Positions 56,101-64,000 of a stretch of 64,000 nt of DNA are shown here, one piece after another. The first letter of the stretch is position 1. Each line of letters opens with the position of its first letter. Both the position numbers and the translations under genes were made by a program. Under the pieces are notes generated by a model. It worked only from the letters and a program-made list of their open reading frames with translations, was not told the origin of the DNA and made no database searches. Location of the stretch: positions 372,001-436,000 of the forward strand of contig JADLEJ010000004.1 of assembly GCA_020846195.1 (NCBI GenBank), in the 5' to 3' direction. Origin of the DNA: Nitrospira sp. (GTDB taxonomy: Bacteria > Nitrospirota > Nitrospiria > Nitrospirales > Nitrospiraceae).

Positions 56101-56355
56101 CGGCCGATTCTGATGACCTCGCTCGCGACCGTCTTCGGCTTGCTGCCGATGGCCATCGGCTGGGGCACCGGCGGAGAAACCAACGCTCCGCTCGCACGAG
56201 CTGTCGTGGGAGGGCTCAGCGTCTCGACCTTACTGACGCTCTTTCTTGTCCCGACGATGTATATGATCTTTGAAGAATGGGTTCCGAGAAAGTTCAGCGA
56301 AGATCCGTCACCGGCCGCGACAGCCCCAGTCAGCCCGCTTCCGGCGCTGGAGTAG
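53170..56355 (+). CDS. RND efflux transporter permease
   Basis: 1061 aa; LERLPVDLFPNIQVP, GRLVDDSIVELENIQRH, GIVVSNGVLLVDYTN. Confidence 0.95.
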   Translation: MWLTLLALRNRIGILMLSLAMVVLGVTSLERLPVDLFPNIQVPVAFVGVIYKGAPPLDIEQSVVYPIEKAVSSASNVEHVESFSKQGIGAVQIWFNWGADINVGQMEVMQRITQILNSLPPGILQPFIVKFDVSNIPVSFVTVSSDDLDERALYDLAYNTIAPQIEQIANVAAATVEGGKIRQININLDPALLTARGLSILDVVKSVKAANLILPSGDLKAGNLDYNVFTNNQFKTVDPIQDVIVAVNQQGNPVRVRDVGTVTDSSDIQTNIVRTDGARAVYLRVNKQPIANTVEVVDALRAALPKMIGIPPGVTLGISFDQSVYIRQSIQNLIEQALHGSLLAAAVILIFLRNLTSTLIISVSIPLSILVTFIVLYFTGQTLNVFTLGGLALGIGRLVDDSIVELENIQRHLNTTPRRWDAILEAAREVAMPIFASTVTTVVVFLPMFFVVGIARLLLIPLTVTIAIALFTSFFISRTVTPALCYKFLKPEQDAHRSMPAWFVRIMDWSRDRYESLDRRYEGSLRWVLAHRRTFIATIVLIFIGSLMLLPMIGTEFLPVSDESQFRIVLRAPVGQRVEKTEQQVAEVERVLRENIPPDELETMVSSTGVLAQGRSSLFNPNTGPHTSVISVYLTPPDKRKRNQVQVMNDVRPKIIKLFPGVAMFFDPGGLVKRVTSFGSQKSIDVEIYGYDFEKARGVIRQVEDAMHKTAGIADVEVSREENYPEVNVVVDREKAALLGISETDVANAVLFSLNGNGQTDPIIYTDPQNGNEYYISAWLAEEHRKDLTDLENILLTTKAGQPVLLKNVASLKLNAGPVKIDRKYFQRVVHITANPTTRPLGAIADDLETAFAALQLPTGFTIKLAGQIQQQRETFQGLQFATVLALALVYMVMAAQFKSLIDPFIIMFSVPMGFPGVILILFLTNTTLSTTSMMGIIMMLGIVVSNGVLLVDYTNVLRRKGYALSDAVITASRTRLRPILMTSLATVFGLLPMAIGWGTGGETNAPLARAVVGGLSVSTLLTLFLVPTMYMIFEEWVPRKFSEDPSPAATAPVSPLPALE

Positions 56356-56372
56356 CCTCCAGCGCATCCATG

Positions 56373-57233
56373 TCAGGCTAGTTCAGCCTGCTCCGCTTCC
56401 GGCGTCTCCAGACTTGTGCGGCCCAGCGTGCCGTCGCGGTAGTCGGCTAAGAGAATCCTCGCCGCCTTGTCCCGATCCAACGCCCCGCCGCTTCCGGCGA
56501 GCAAGCAACCGCGCTTTCTGGCAATCGCCTCGATCACGCCCGCACTCGCCAGCCCCTCCACAGCAAAGCCGTAGCGGGCGGTGAGTCTGGCGGGATAGCG
56601 CGCGAGCAACTGCCCGGCAAGGAATTCGGCCACTGTTTCATCGTCCACCACGGCATGGCCGACCGCGTTGATCGTCGCCAGCAACAGGCCCGTCTGAGGA
56701 TCTTCAATAGTTCCCCATAAAAGCCCTGGCGAATCGACAATGGCCATCTTATCGTTCAGTTTGTGCCGCTGCTGGACTTTGGTCACCGCCGGTTCATCGC
56801 CCACACGGGCGATGCGCCGCTTGAGGAGGGTGTTCATCAGGGTCGATTTGCCGACATTCGGAACGCCCATGATCAGCATGCGCAACGGCTTCACGATGCT
56901 ATTGCGATGGGGAGCGATCTGCTGGCACAGGCGGGGAATCTTGGCCGCGTCCCCCGCACTCTTGCAGGACAGGGCCACGGCCGTGACACCTTCTTGCCGG
57001 TTATACCGTTCGAGCCAGGCCTTCGTGACAGCAGGGTCGGCGAGATCCGCCTTGTTGAGCACTTTTAGGCAGGGGCGCTGCCGAGGCTGGCGCAGCTCTT
57101 CGATCAGCGGATTGCAACTGGCCTGGGGAACACGCGCATCCAGCACCTCGACGATGACATCGATCGCCTCCATCGTCTTGGCCGCTTCTTTGCGCGCCAC
57201 ATTCATGTGACCGGGAAACCACTGTATCGACAT
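56373..57233 (-). CDS. Circularly permuted ribosome biogenesis GTPase YlqF/RbgA-like
   Basis: IQWFPGHMNVARKEA, NKADLAD before GVPNVGKSTLMN and DSPG. Confidence 0.93.
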   Translation of the reverse strand: MSIQWFPGHMNVARKEAAKTMEAIDVIVEVLDARVPQASCNPLIEELRQPRQRPCLKVLNKADLADPAVTKAWLERYNRQEGVTAVALSCKSAGDAAKIPRLCQQIAPHRNSIVKPLRMLIMGVPNVGKSTLMNTLLKRRIARVGDEPAVTKVQQRHKLNDKMAIVDSPGLLWGTIEDPQTGLLLATINAVGHAVVDDETVAEFLAGQLLARYPARLTARYGFAVEGLASAGVIEAIARKRGCLLAGSGGALDRDKAARILLADYRDGTLGRTSLETPEAEQAELA

Positions 57234-57362
57234 GCCGGCTGGTCTTTCTGGTTAAAAGAACGGTTTCACAGCGTCGCAGAGAGGAGCAAGAGCCGTCAAG
57301 CGCAGACTCCGCGCATCCAGCCTGCCGCGATGAGAGCGGCGGACCCACCCGCCAGAAAGGGA

Positions 57363-57698
57363 TCAAGAACCGAGAGTAGGAAAGAGCGATTTGAGCTGCA
57401 TGGCCAATCCCATGTCGCCACTCACGCGGAGGCGGCCGGTCATGACGCTGGCCGGCACATTGAGCTTGCCGTTGAGCAACTTCAAACAATCCTCGCCAGC
57501 CATGGAGATGGTGACGTGCGGGTCGGCGTGCGCGCCAGGCTGTACGGTACAGGCTCCATCCTTCACCTGCACCGAATATTGCCCGCCCTGGTCGCCGCTT
57601 AGATCGAACTGATAGACGGCCGTCACATCTTCGGCGGCATCCCGATCGAGTGAAGCCGGAAGCAACTGGAAAAACTCGGCGATGGTGGAGGGCTTCAT
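57363..57698 (-). CDS. SCP2 sterol-binding domain protein
   Basis: YQFDLSGDQGGQYSVQVKDGACTV...HVTISMAGEDCLKLLNGKLNVPASVMTGRLRVSGDMGLAMQLKSLF. Confidence 0.88.
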   Translation of the reverse strand: MKPSTIAEFFQLLPASLDRDAAEDVTAVYQFDLSGDQGGQYSVQVKDGACTVQPGAHADPHVTISMAGEDCLKLLNGKLNVPASVMTGRLRVSGDMGLAMQLKSLFPTLGS

Positions 57699-57732
57699 GA
57701 ATGGATAGCGGGTAGTTTGTACATGACGGCAA

Positions 57733-57758
57733 TGGGGGCCACCGTTCCGTGGCCCCCA
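57733..57758. terminator. Strong hairpin between the SpeD-like and SCP2 genes
   Basis: TGGGGGCCAC-CGTTCC-GTGGCCCCCA, perfect 10-bp arms; no U-tract visible. Confidence 0.45.
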
Positions 57759-57782
57759 CGTTCAGGCAATTCAGCGAGCTGG

Positions 57783-58223
57783 TTAATATCGCAGCGTGAC
57801 CGTAGCCATGCTCCGGCGCGCGCCGAAGAATTCCTTCGAGAAAGATTCGACGACGGCAGGGTCATACCCCTTGCAGCTGAAAATGTCGAGATAGGCGTTG
57901 TTGGTGTCGTTGGCAAAATGGCCGCCGATCAACGAGGTCGAGATCAGCTGCACCATGGAGTAGCCGGCCACACGACCTTCGCCGAAATTCACGACCTGGC
58001 ACTCGCCAAAACGCTTCATCCCGATGAGCTCGCACAGCTCAACGACGTAGCGCTTGATGTGGTCAGCATCACGGATGAGGTCGGGATTGCAATCTTGGAG
58101 ATCGACGGCGGTGCAGAGGCCCCATGCTTTGCCGGGTCCGACCATGTCTTGGACAGGCAGCGACGCGGCGGCAGGGGTATTCGTTGGTAAGATTGACGAC
58201 TCGGAACCAGCCGAGATATTCAT
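57783..58223 (-). CDS. Divergent S-adenosylmethionine decarboxylase (SpeD) family protein
   Basis: MNISAGSESS...GYSMVQLISTSLIGGHFANDTNNAYLDIFSCKGYDPAVVESFSKEFFGARRSMATVTLRY. Confidence 0.72.
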   Translation of the reverse strand: MNISAGSESSILPTNTPAAASLPVQDMVGPGKAWGLCTAVDLQDCNPDLIRDADHIKRYVVELCELIGMKRFGECQVVNFGEGRVAGYSMVQLISTSLIGGHFANDTNNAYLDIFSCKGYDPAVVESFSKEFFGARRSMATVTLRY

Positions 58224-58401
58224 GGGTAGAAACCTTTCTGTTAAAGGATAAAGGGACTCGCGCGCGGCACATTTTTTTGCACTATACCATGAAGTTTTTT
58301 CAGTGAGACGCGCCTCTGAAATTTTTTTTGGCTCAGGCCACCCGGGGCTTTCCCACGCCGGTTGACAAGGTTCACACCCCTCGGTGACAATGCGCCCCAC
58401 T

Positions 58402-58587
58402 ATGAGCAACCCATCGACTCCAACCGCATCCGCCGCCTCGCTCCCGGACCGGCTCTGCACCTGGTGCAAGGTGCCGATGAAGAAGCGCCTGGTCGGCGGC
58501 GCGCAATTCGTCCACTACACCTGCCCGAAATGCGTCTTCCAGCACACGACCCGCTTGGGCCCGAAGATTCCTCCGGTCAAACACTGA
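58402..58587 (+). CDS. Small zinc-ribbon-like protein
   Basis: CTWCKVPMKKRLVGGAQFVHYTCPKCVFQH: CxxC...CxxC. Confidence 0.6.
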   Translation: MSNPSTPTASAASLPDRLCTWCKVPMKKRLVGGAQFVHYTCPKCVFQHTTRLGPKIPPVKH

Positions 58588-58676
58588 CCCCCCTCTCGGT
58601 TGCTTTCCCCCAAAGCTTAAGCGGAATCTCGTCCGTCCTCTTTTATCGCTTTCAGGATTCCGCTAGAGTGCCGCCT

Positions 58677-60647
58677 GTGACCACCCGCTCGCACCAACCG
58701 CCCCGCTCGCACTGGCTCTGGGCAAGCCTCCTCATCAGCCTCGCGCTTTCCGCCTGCCACACCATCCCGACCAAGACCTATGACATCCGCCAGCGCGCCT
58801 TCACCTATCAACCCGAGACCCTGGTTCAGGATTATCAGGAGGAATACGCCTACATTGAGCAACGGCGGAACACGGTGGCCAATGGCGAGTCCGGCGCAGT
58901 CGCCGACCAGGTGCCGAAGGCTCTGCGCGTGCCTCCGCGCCTCACGGGCCTGGCCTTTTCCGGCGGCGGCATCCGCTCCGCGACGTTTCATCTCGGAGTG
59001 CTTCAATCCCTTCATGACATGCAACGCCTGCCGAAGATCGACTATCTGAGCACAGTCTCAGGCGGGTCCTATATCGCCGGCTGGATGCTCGCCCACTTGG
59101 GCCAGGAGCAGGATGACGCCTATGGGAACCTCGTTCAAACCATGGATCAAGGCAAACTCCTCGATCCTCATCAGGACTTCATCGCCCATCTGCGGCACCA
59201 CTCCGGTTTCATTAAGGAAGGCGGGTTCTGGGAAGGCCCCAAGCTCATGTGGGGCTATGCCTGGCGGTTGCTCCCCTATTATCTCTGGGATCTGGTGCTG
59301 CACATCAAGACGCCACCGGAGATCGGCAACGAACTGCATCTCTTTACGCCCTATGAAGACCGCATTCAGCTTACCTATCTGCGCGGGAAACAGGAAAGCC
59401 CGCTGGTCAGGCTGAACCGAAAGGACGCCGACGCGCCCTATCTCATCATCAACGGCAATCTCGTGAACCGGGGCAGGCCCCGCGCATTCACAACCGAGAC
59501 GAACCGCCCCTATCGCGACAACTACAACTTCGAGTTCACCCGCGACTACACCGGCTCCGACGGCCTCGGCTACATCCAAAGCGCCGGCTTCGGCCTGCCG
59601 GTGGTCGAAGCGCAAACCGAAGACGGCACACCCGCCTGGTTCAATCCGAGAAAAGTCGTCGTTGAAGACCCGACTGAAGGCACCTGCCACAAGCCACGGG
59701 CTGAACGCATTCGCGCCGACGCCTGCATCCGCCTCTCCCAGGCCATGACCGCCTCCGGCGCCGGGCTGGATTTGGATAGCCTGGTGGAGGAATGGTATCG
59801 AAACGACATCGCCCGCCTGCTATTCCGGTTCGGCACGGCCCCCTTCAACATCAACAACGAATTTCAGACATGGAACTATGCCCGACGGTTCAATACCCCC
59901 GTCACCACCGTCTGGGACTATTTCTTGATGATGACCATTCAGCGGATCTGGCCGGATACGAAAAGCCGGTGGATTGAAATCACCGACGGGTCGTTCTACG
60001 ACAACCTGGGCGTCCAAACACTCCTCCGCCGCCAGGTCAGCCATGTGATCGTCGGCGACGCCACACTAGACACCACCTGGCAATACGACTATCTCCATCA
60101 TCTACAAACGCGCGGGAAGAGCTACTTCGGCGCAGGCGTCGAATGGTGCGGCGAGATTCCCGAGGCGCATGAAATTGTCTGGTACCGGCGCTTCTGGATC
60201 AAACGCCCTGACGGCACCCCGACCGTCATTCACTATCTGAAGCCCTATGCCTATAATCCAACCCTCTTTAAAAAGAACCCGTCGCTGGCCGCGCCCGGCA
60301 AGATTGCCGTCAGCGCCGATCCTGAGAGCGGCCGCTCGTTAGCCGACGCGCCGCTGGCAAGCCCCCCGACAAATCCGACTCACTTGGACGGCAGCCGGCT
60401 CCTCTCGATGATCGGCAACGAGCAGGCCCGCGAACGGGCGCAGCTTGCCATCAAGAAAGTCACGAAAATCGTCGAAGCGCCGGAAGGAAAGGAATTTCCC
60501 CAGACCAGCACCGTATTTCAGTGGTATGAGATGGAAGAATTCGAAGCCTACCGCCATCTAGGCTATCTGATGGGGTGGGCGTATCTCTCGAAGCTGGAAT
60601 TATCCGAAACGGAACTGACCCCTGCGGCAGCCTGCCGCAGGCTGTAG
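58677..60647 (+). CDS. Patatin/cPLA2-like phospholipase, probable lipoprotein (GTG start inferred)
   Basis: LALSACHT lipobox; GLAFSGGGIRSATFHLGVLQ; YLSTVSGGSYIAGWM; WIEITDGSFYDNLGV. Confidence 0.82.
   Translation: MTTRSHQPPRSHWLWASLLISLALSACHTIPTKTYDIRQRAFTYQPETLVQDYQEEYAYIEQRRNTVANGESGAVADQVPKALRVPPRLTGLAFSGGGIRSATFHLGVLQSLHDMQRLPKIDYLSTVSGGSYIAGWMLAHLGQEQDDAYGNLVQTMDQGKLLDPHQDFIAHLRHHSGFIKEGGFWEGPKLMWGYAWRLLPYYLWDLVLHIKTPPEIGNELHLFTPYEDRIQLTYLRGKQESPLVRLNRKDADAPYLIINGNLVNRGRPRAFTTETNRPYRDNYNFEFTRDYTGSDGLGYIQSAGFGLPVVEAQTEDGTPAWFNPRKVVVEDPTEGTCHKPRAERIRADACIRLSQAMTASGAGLDLDSLVEEWYRNDIARLLFRFGTAPFNINNEFQTWNYARRFNTPVTTVWDYFLMMTIQRIWPDTKSRWIEITDGSFYDNLGVQTLLRRQVSHVIVGDATLDTTWQYDYLHHLQTRGKSYFGAGVEWCGEIPEAHEIVWYRRFWIKRPDGTPTVIHYLKPYAYNPTLFKKNPSLAAPGKIAVSADPESGRSLADAPLASPPTNPTHLDGSRLLSMIGNEQARERAQLAIKKVTKIVEAPEGKEFPQTSTVFQWYEMEEFEAYRHLGYLMGWAYLSKLELSETELTPAAACRRL
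60621..60641. terminator. Perfect inverted repeat at convergent gene ends, overlapping the 3' end of the patatin ORF
   Basis: CCTGCGGCAG-C-CTGCCGCAGG. Confidence 0.35.
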
Positions 60648-60650
60648 CGC

Positions 60651-60980
60651 TCAGCGACGGCCGCGTGAAAAGCTGTTTTGCGCGTACTCGTCAAGAATAT
60701 GGGCGAGCCGCTCACGATCCTCCGGACTGATCGACGAGATCGTCGCGCCGAACTTCGGAGACCGCGCATGGACGACCTGCAACCCGCAGGTCACCGTATT
60801 CCCCTGCTCAAGATCGATCACCAGTTGGAGCGCATCGCCGTTCTTCACGAACAAGCGGCTTTCGATCTTGACGCCGGTCTCGCTGACATCCAGCACGGTG
60901 CAAGCCGCCGAGAGTGCGCCGCGCTGCAACCGGCCGGCACGGCCGACTTCGATCCGCGACCCTTTTCGTTTGAAACCCAT
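60651..60980 (-). CDS. PilZ domain protein
   Basis: MGFKRKGSRIEVGRAGRL...LDVSETGVKIES. Confidence 0.78.
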   Translation of the reverse strand: MGFKRKGSRIEVGRAGRLQRGALSAACTVLDVSETGVKIESRLFVKNGDALQLVIDLEQGNTVTCGLQVVHARSPKFGATISSISPEDRERLAHILDEYAQNSFSRGRR

Positions 60981-61050
60981 AGCACTTGCCCTCCTGCCAT
61001 GGAAGCATAGCAAGCGGGCGGGCAACTCCCAAGAAAATTACCGTATAGCG

Positions 61051-61425
61051 CTAGAGCTTGTCGCCAGCGAGAGCCCGAATCTCTTCCATTCGCTTCCGGT
61101 TCACTCCAAAATCGCCATAGCCGGTGCGCGAGGCGGAACGGAAGTGAAGGGTCTTGGTCTCGTCGTCAAAGAGAAACTCCACATCATCGACGAAGCGGAG
61201 CAGCAGGCTGGTGAACTCATAATGCAGGTAGGCCTCATCCTCCGCGACACGCTTCGTGCGCGGCATCGTTGCAATGGCCGCCTTCAACGATTCCTTCGCC
61301 TCAGCCCGGGGTTTCTTGTAGCGAAACGGCGCAATGGCATGGCCGGCATCCGTCGCCTGCGTAGACACGCAGTTGGGGCTGGAGGGGCAGGGAGCGAGTC
61401 GTTTGGCAGTCTTGATCGGGGTCAT
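61051..61425 (-). CDS. DUF1499 family protein
   Basis: CPSSPNCVSTQATDAGHAIAPFRY...YLHYEFTSLLLRFVDDVEFLFD. Confidence 0.87.
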   Translation of the reverse strand: MTPIKTAKRLAPCPSSPNCVSTQATDAGHAIAPFRYKKPRAEAKESLKAAIATMPRTKRVAEDEAYLHYEFTSLLLRFVDDVEFLFDDETKTLHFRSASRTGYGDFGVNRKRMEEIRALAGDKL

Positions 61426-61682
61426 GGTGCAATCATCCTGTCATAGTCAGCATGTGTGCCAATCCAAAACTAGGTAATGCCGTCGGGGGCGTCGAAGCCA
61501 AGAACCCGATAGTGGTCACCGACTCGCGCCGACTACAATACGCCGACTCGCTTGAGATGAAGAGAGGGGTGTCGCGGATTGGATTTTAGAAGCTCAAAGT
61601 TCTTGTCGGCCAGCGATCGAACATCTTCGGGAAGGGCCTGATACGCGGCCCAGAACCGTGATGACGCGGCATGCTTCACAGA
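61422..61682 (-). pseudogene. RelE/ParE-superfamily toxin with two in-frame TAG codons
   Basis: Hand translation from GTG: VKHAASSRFWAAYQALPEDVRSLADKNFELLKSNPRHPSLHLKRVGVL*SARVGDHYRVLGFDAPDGIT*FWIGTHADYDRMIAP*. Confidence 0.75.
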
Positions 61683-61891
61683 AGTCGCGTTTTCCCCTCT
61701 TGATGCTCTGTGCGGGCCTCAGTCATCAGTTGATCGAGCTTCCCGGCCTTCAGATTAGATTCAATCTGCTGATCCCACGCCCCTGCATCAAACTCAAGAA
61801 ACCAGGCTCGAAACTGAGCCAGATCTCCGGGAGAAAGGTTTGAGACGGTGCGTTCAAGCTGCTCAATCTCACTATGACAACCCTCCAAACC
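61676..61891 (-). CDS. Addiction-module antitoxin-like protein (start uncertain, no good ATG)
   Basis: SEIEQLERTVSNLSPGDLAQFRAWFLEFDAGAWDQQIESNLKAGKLDQLMTEARTEHQEGKTRLL*, overlapping the toxin frame. Confidence 0.6.
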   Translation of the reverse strand, partial: GLEGCHSEIEQLERTVSNLSPGDLAQFRAWFLEFDAGAWDQQIESNLKAGKLDQLMTEARTEHQEGKTRLL

Positions 61892-62217
61892 AGACGCTGA
61901 AATTGTACACGAGTTTACGGCACTTGTCTCATACTGTCCCGGCGTTGGCAGTGAAACGGCGCAATGGCCAAATACTGTTCTGCACGATGGCGGGGTCCGC
62001 AAAAGCAACACTGTTATCCACTCAAATAATTTCTTTTGGAAGATCTTGCCCTTGAGCCGCATCTCCCTGAGGCAGAGAGATCCTCGTGCTGCAGACAACA
62101 CCGTCGCCATTTTGCGCAGATAATCCTTCGCCTTCTCGTTCCTCTAACAGTTTGATGCCTCTATTGCGTTCCATTACGACCCACTATGATCAGCATAGAA
62201 CTTTGCAAAGTCGATGA

Positions 62218-62499
62218 TCATGCCACTCGCAAAATCATTACTGCAAAGACTAATAAAACCACCCCTGTCGATGCCAAGATCAACCACAATCGCACAAGTT
62301 GGCGTCGGTGGCATACCGATACGCTCCAAGCGAACAACGGTAACCAAATAACGAGCATGACCAAACTTAGCAACACATTCCCCTTAGAGAACTGATAGAT
62401 CGCGAAAATTGGAGGACTCCACAGCGCCATTAAGGCTACGGGCACGATTGTGTCAGCGAGCAACCACCAGGAGGAATGATTTCTCGGGCTTCGCGCCAT
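62218..62499 (-). CDS. Small hypothetical membrane protein
   Basis: Three predicted hydrophobic segments. Confidence 0.5.
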   Translation of the reverse strand: MARSPRNHSSWWLLADTIVPVALMALWSPPIFAIYQFSKGNVLLSLVMLVIWLPLFAWSVSVCHRRQLVRLWLILASTGVVLLVFAVMILRVA

Positions 62500-62517
62500 A
62501 ACATGCTCCTCTTTGAT

Positions 62518-63627
62518 TCAGTACCTAACCGTCTTCAGAGCCTTCTGCACTTCACTTTGCTCTTCCACGCGTACGGACACGCGCCCGACGATGCGGCCAT
62601 CTGCGGTTTCGACGTCCACGCGCCAGTCGCCCGGATCGAGGCGCTGTTTCAGCGTATAGGCGCGATAGCCGCCTTCGCGTCCGCCTGAAATCTTGATGGG
62701 AATCCTGTCGGCATGGGAGAAGGGCTTGCTGCTGTTCGGCCGAAAATACCAATGGTGATAGACCGTTGTATCCAATGCCACCGGCGCGAAGACGGCGGTG
62801 AAGCAATAGATCGGCTCGTTGGCGGGAAAGGGATTCTCGGATCGTTTCCAGATTTCGTACCACTTCCGATCGTAGGTCAGCAGAAAGTGCTCGCCCTGCC
62901 GCTGCACATTGCGATAGATGCCGCCGAATTCCATTGAGAGCGGCACGGGCGGGATCCAATTCAAAAAGTAAAATCCCACCAGCAGGCCGATGAGCGCAAA
63001 GGCCGGAGCCGTGACTCTGACCGCCTCGCGCTTCGATCGATCCGGATTATTGCGATAGATCAATTGGACGACGCGAAAGGTGACCGCCGCGGTCAGTCCG
63101 GCGCCCGCCAGAAAAATGGCCGCGTTCATCAGCCCGGTCATGACCGGAAGAAAGAACGTGAAGAAGGCAAAACAGACAAGCGCATAGAGACTGACCAGCA
63201 GGCGCAGGCTGGACAACCGGTCGCGCAAAAATTCGTTCCCGACCAGCAGGAGAATCAACAAGGCGAAGAAGATCGCGCTGCTCGTCAACGTCGCGCTGCG
63301 CGAATAGAAAATGGCATAGGCGCTGAACAGCCCGCCCAATAGAAACTGCACGGCCATCGGGTAATAGGGTCTGGCGCGCAGCATCCAGCGCGCAAAGGGC
63401 GAAAGCGCGGCCAGCTGCTCGCGATCAGGCGCCGGCTCGATCCCCAGCCGGCCGGTCAAGACGATCAATACGCCCAATAGCAGCAAATAGATCAGCAGCA
63501 ACAGATTGTCCTGCAGCCGGTCGATGCGGGTAAGCGTGAGGGTGTCGTAGGAGACGCCGGAGAGAAAAAACACCGCCGGCATGAAGGGCTTGGTGAGAAG
63601 CGATTGAATCTTCGCCATCGGGCTCAT
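62518..63627 (-). CDS. Membrane protein with C-terminal DUF2914-like domain
   Basis: N-terminal polytopic region; VYHHWYFRPNSSKPFSHADRIPIKISGGREGGYRAYTLKQRLDPGDWRVDVETADGRIVGRVSVRVE. Confidence 0.8.
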   Translation of the reverse strand: MSPMAKIQSLLTKPFMPAVFFLSGVSYDTLTLTRIDRLQDNLLLLIYLLLLGVLIVLTGRLGIEPAPDREQLAALSPFARWMLRARPYYPMAVQFLLGGLFSAYAIFYSRSATLTSSAIFFALLILLLVGNEFLRDRLSSLRLLVSLYALVCFAFFTFFLPVMTGLMNAAIFLAGAGLTAAVTFRVVQLIYRNNPDRSKREAVRVTAPAFALIGLLVGFYFLNWIPPVPLSMEFGGIYRNVQRQGEHFLLTYDRKWYEIWKRSENPFPANEPIYCFTAVFAPVALDTTVYHHWYFRPNSSKPFSHADRIPIKISGGREGGYRAYTLKQRLDPGDWRVDVETADGRIVGRVSVRVEEQSEVQKALKTVRY

Positions 63628-63824
63628 GACCCCACTGTGCGAAATCCGAAGGAATTGTTCAATGAAAATTCGGTTCTTAAAGAGGACGTCTTACCTTAAG
63701 AGGTTGCTCAAACAGGATGGCCAGCAAGGCCGCAGGTGAGAAATAACCGGACGCGGACGCGCTAGAGTACGTTGAGGATTATTTCGAGCCGAGAACGCCG
63801 CTGGCAGCCTGTTTCAGCAACCGG

Positions 63825-64000
63825 TCAGACAAATGCGGGAAGCGGCGCATACACCACCGGATACCCGATCAGACGCTCCAACCATGGCCCCATGGCCTCT
63901 TCCTTGATCGGCGCCCGGTTGAGGCGGGCTTCAATCTGAAACTGCCCGTTCAGCCCCACGATGCCGATGATCGCCGACGCATCCTCCCCTTCGGGCAAGA
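63825..64000 (-). CDS. Hypothetical protein, C-terminal part (runs off window)
   Basis: Hand translation: ...LPEGEDASAIIGIVGLNGQFQIEARLNRAPIKEEAMGPWLERLIGYPVVYAPLPAFV*. Confidence 0.45.
   Translation of the reverse strand, partial: LPEGEDASAIIGIVGLNGQFQIEARLNRAPIKEEAMGPWLERLIGYPVVYAPLPAFV

Noticed and set aside
61422-61682. TAG codon reassignment to explain in-frame TAGs
   Set aside because: TAG terminates normal genes here (for example the GT4 at 20877, PilZ at 16951 and the RND permease at 56355), so pseudogenisation is simpler
1-64000. CRISPR arrays, rRNA, tRNA, transposases, phage genes
   Set aside because: No regularly spaced repeats, no transposase/integrase ORFs and no rRNA-like stretches were noticed; a tRNAscan/Infernal run would be needed to exclude small RNAs

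Overview
This 64 kb window is GC-rich and densely coded. Its gene content looks Nitrospira-like, but that is inference and no taxonomic marker was tested. From left to right it contains: (1) a minus-strand dcw block (rsmH-ftsL-ftsI-murE-murF-mraY, mraY truncated at the window edge); (2) a 9/10-residue repeat protein, a BNR/YCF48-like lipoprotein, YajQ and CstA; (3) a toxin-antitoxin pair with a frameshifted toxin; (4) a TPR-like exported protein, PilZ proteins and an M48 peptidase; (5) a roughly 25 kb minus-strand glycan cluster with many GT2, GT4 and GT39-like enzymes, a Wzx-like flippase, a BcsA-like synthase, a cytochrome P450, an SDR epimerase, and an FAD oxidoreductase with an extra membrane domain; (6) a tightly coupled six-gene operon (split phosphonopyruvate/sulfopyruvate decarboxylase, AEP-type transaminase, nucleotidyltransferase, CDP-alcohol phosphatidyltransferase, flippase-like membrane protein) that reads as a phosphonolipid or sulfonolipid route with no PEP mutase in the window; (7) tandem secreted paralogs and a four-gene PilZ array; (8) a TetR/RND efflux operon with a large operator-like palindrome; (9) a YlqF-type GTPase, SCP2, a divergent SpeD, a patatin-like lipoprotein, DUF1499 and DUF2914 proteins; (10) a second TA pair whose toxin frame has two TAG codons at apparent Trp positions. 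The strongest candidate for an undescribed system is the phosphono/sulfo-head-group operon at 42275-47668. The next strongest is the FAD-oxidoreductase membrane-domain pair at 37751-39941. Several decayed fragments missing from the ORF track were found by hand translation. All family names are motif-level calls; no database search was run.
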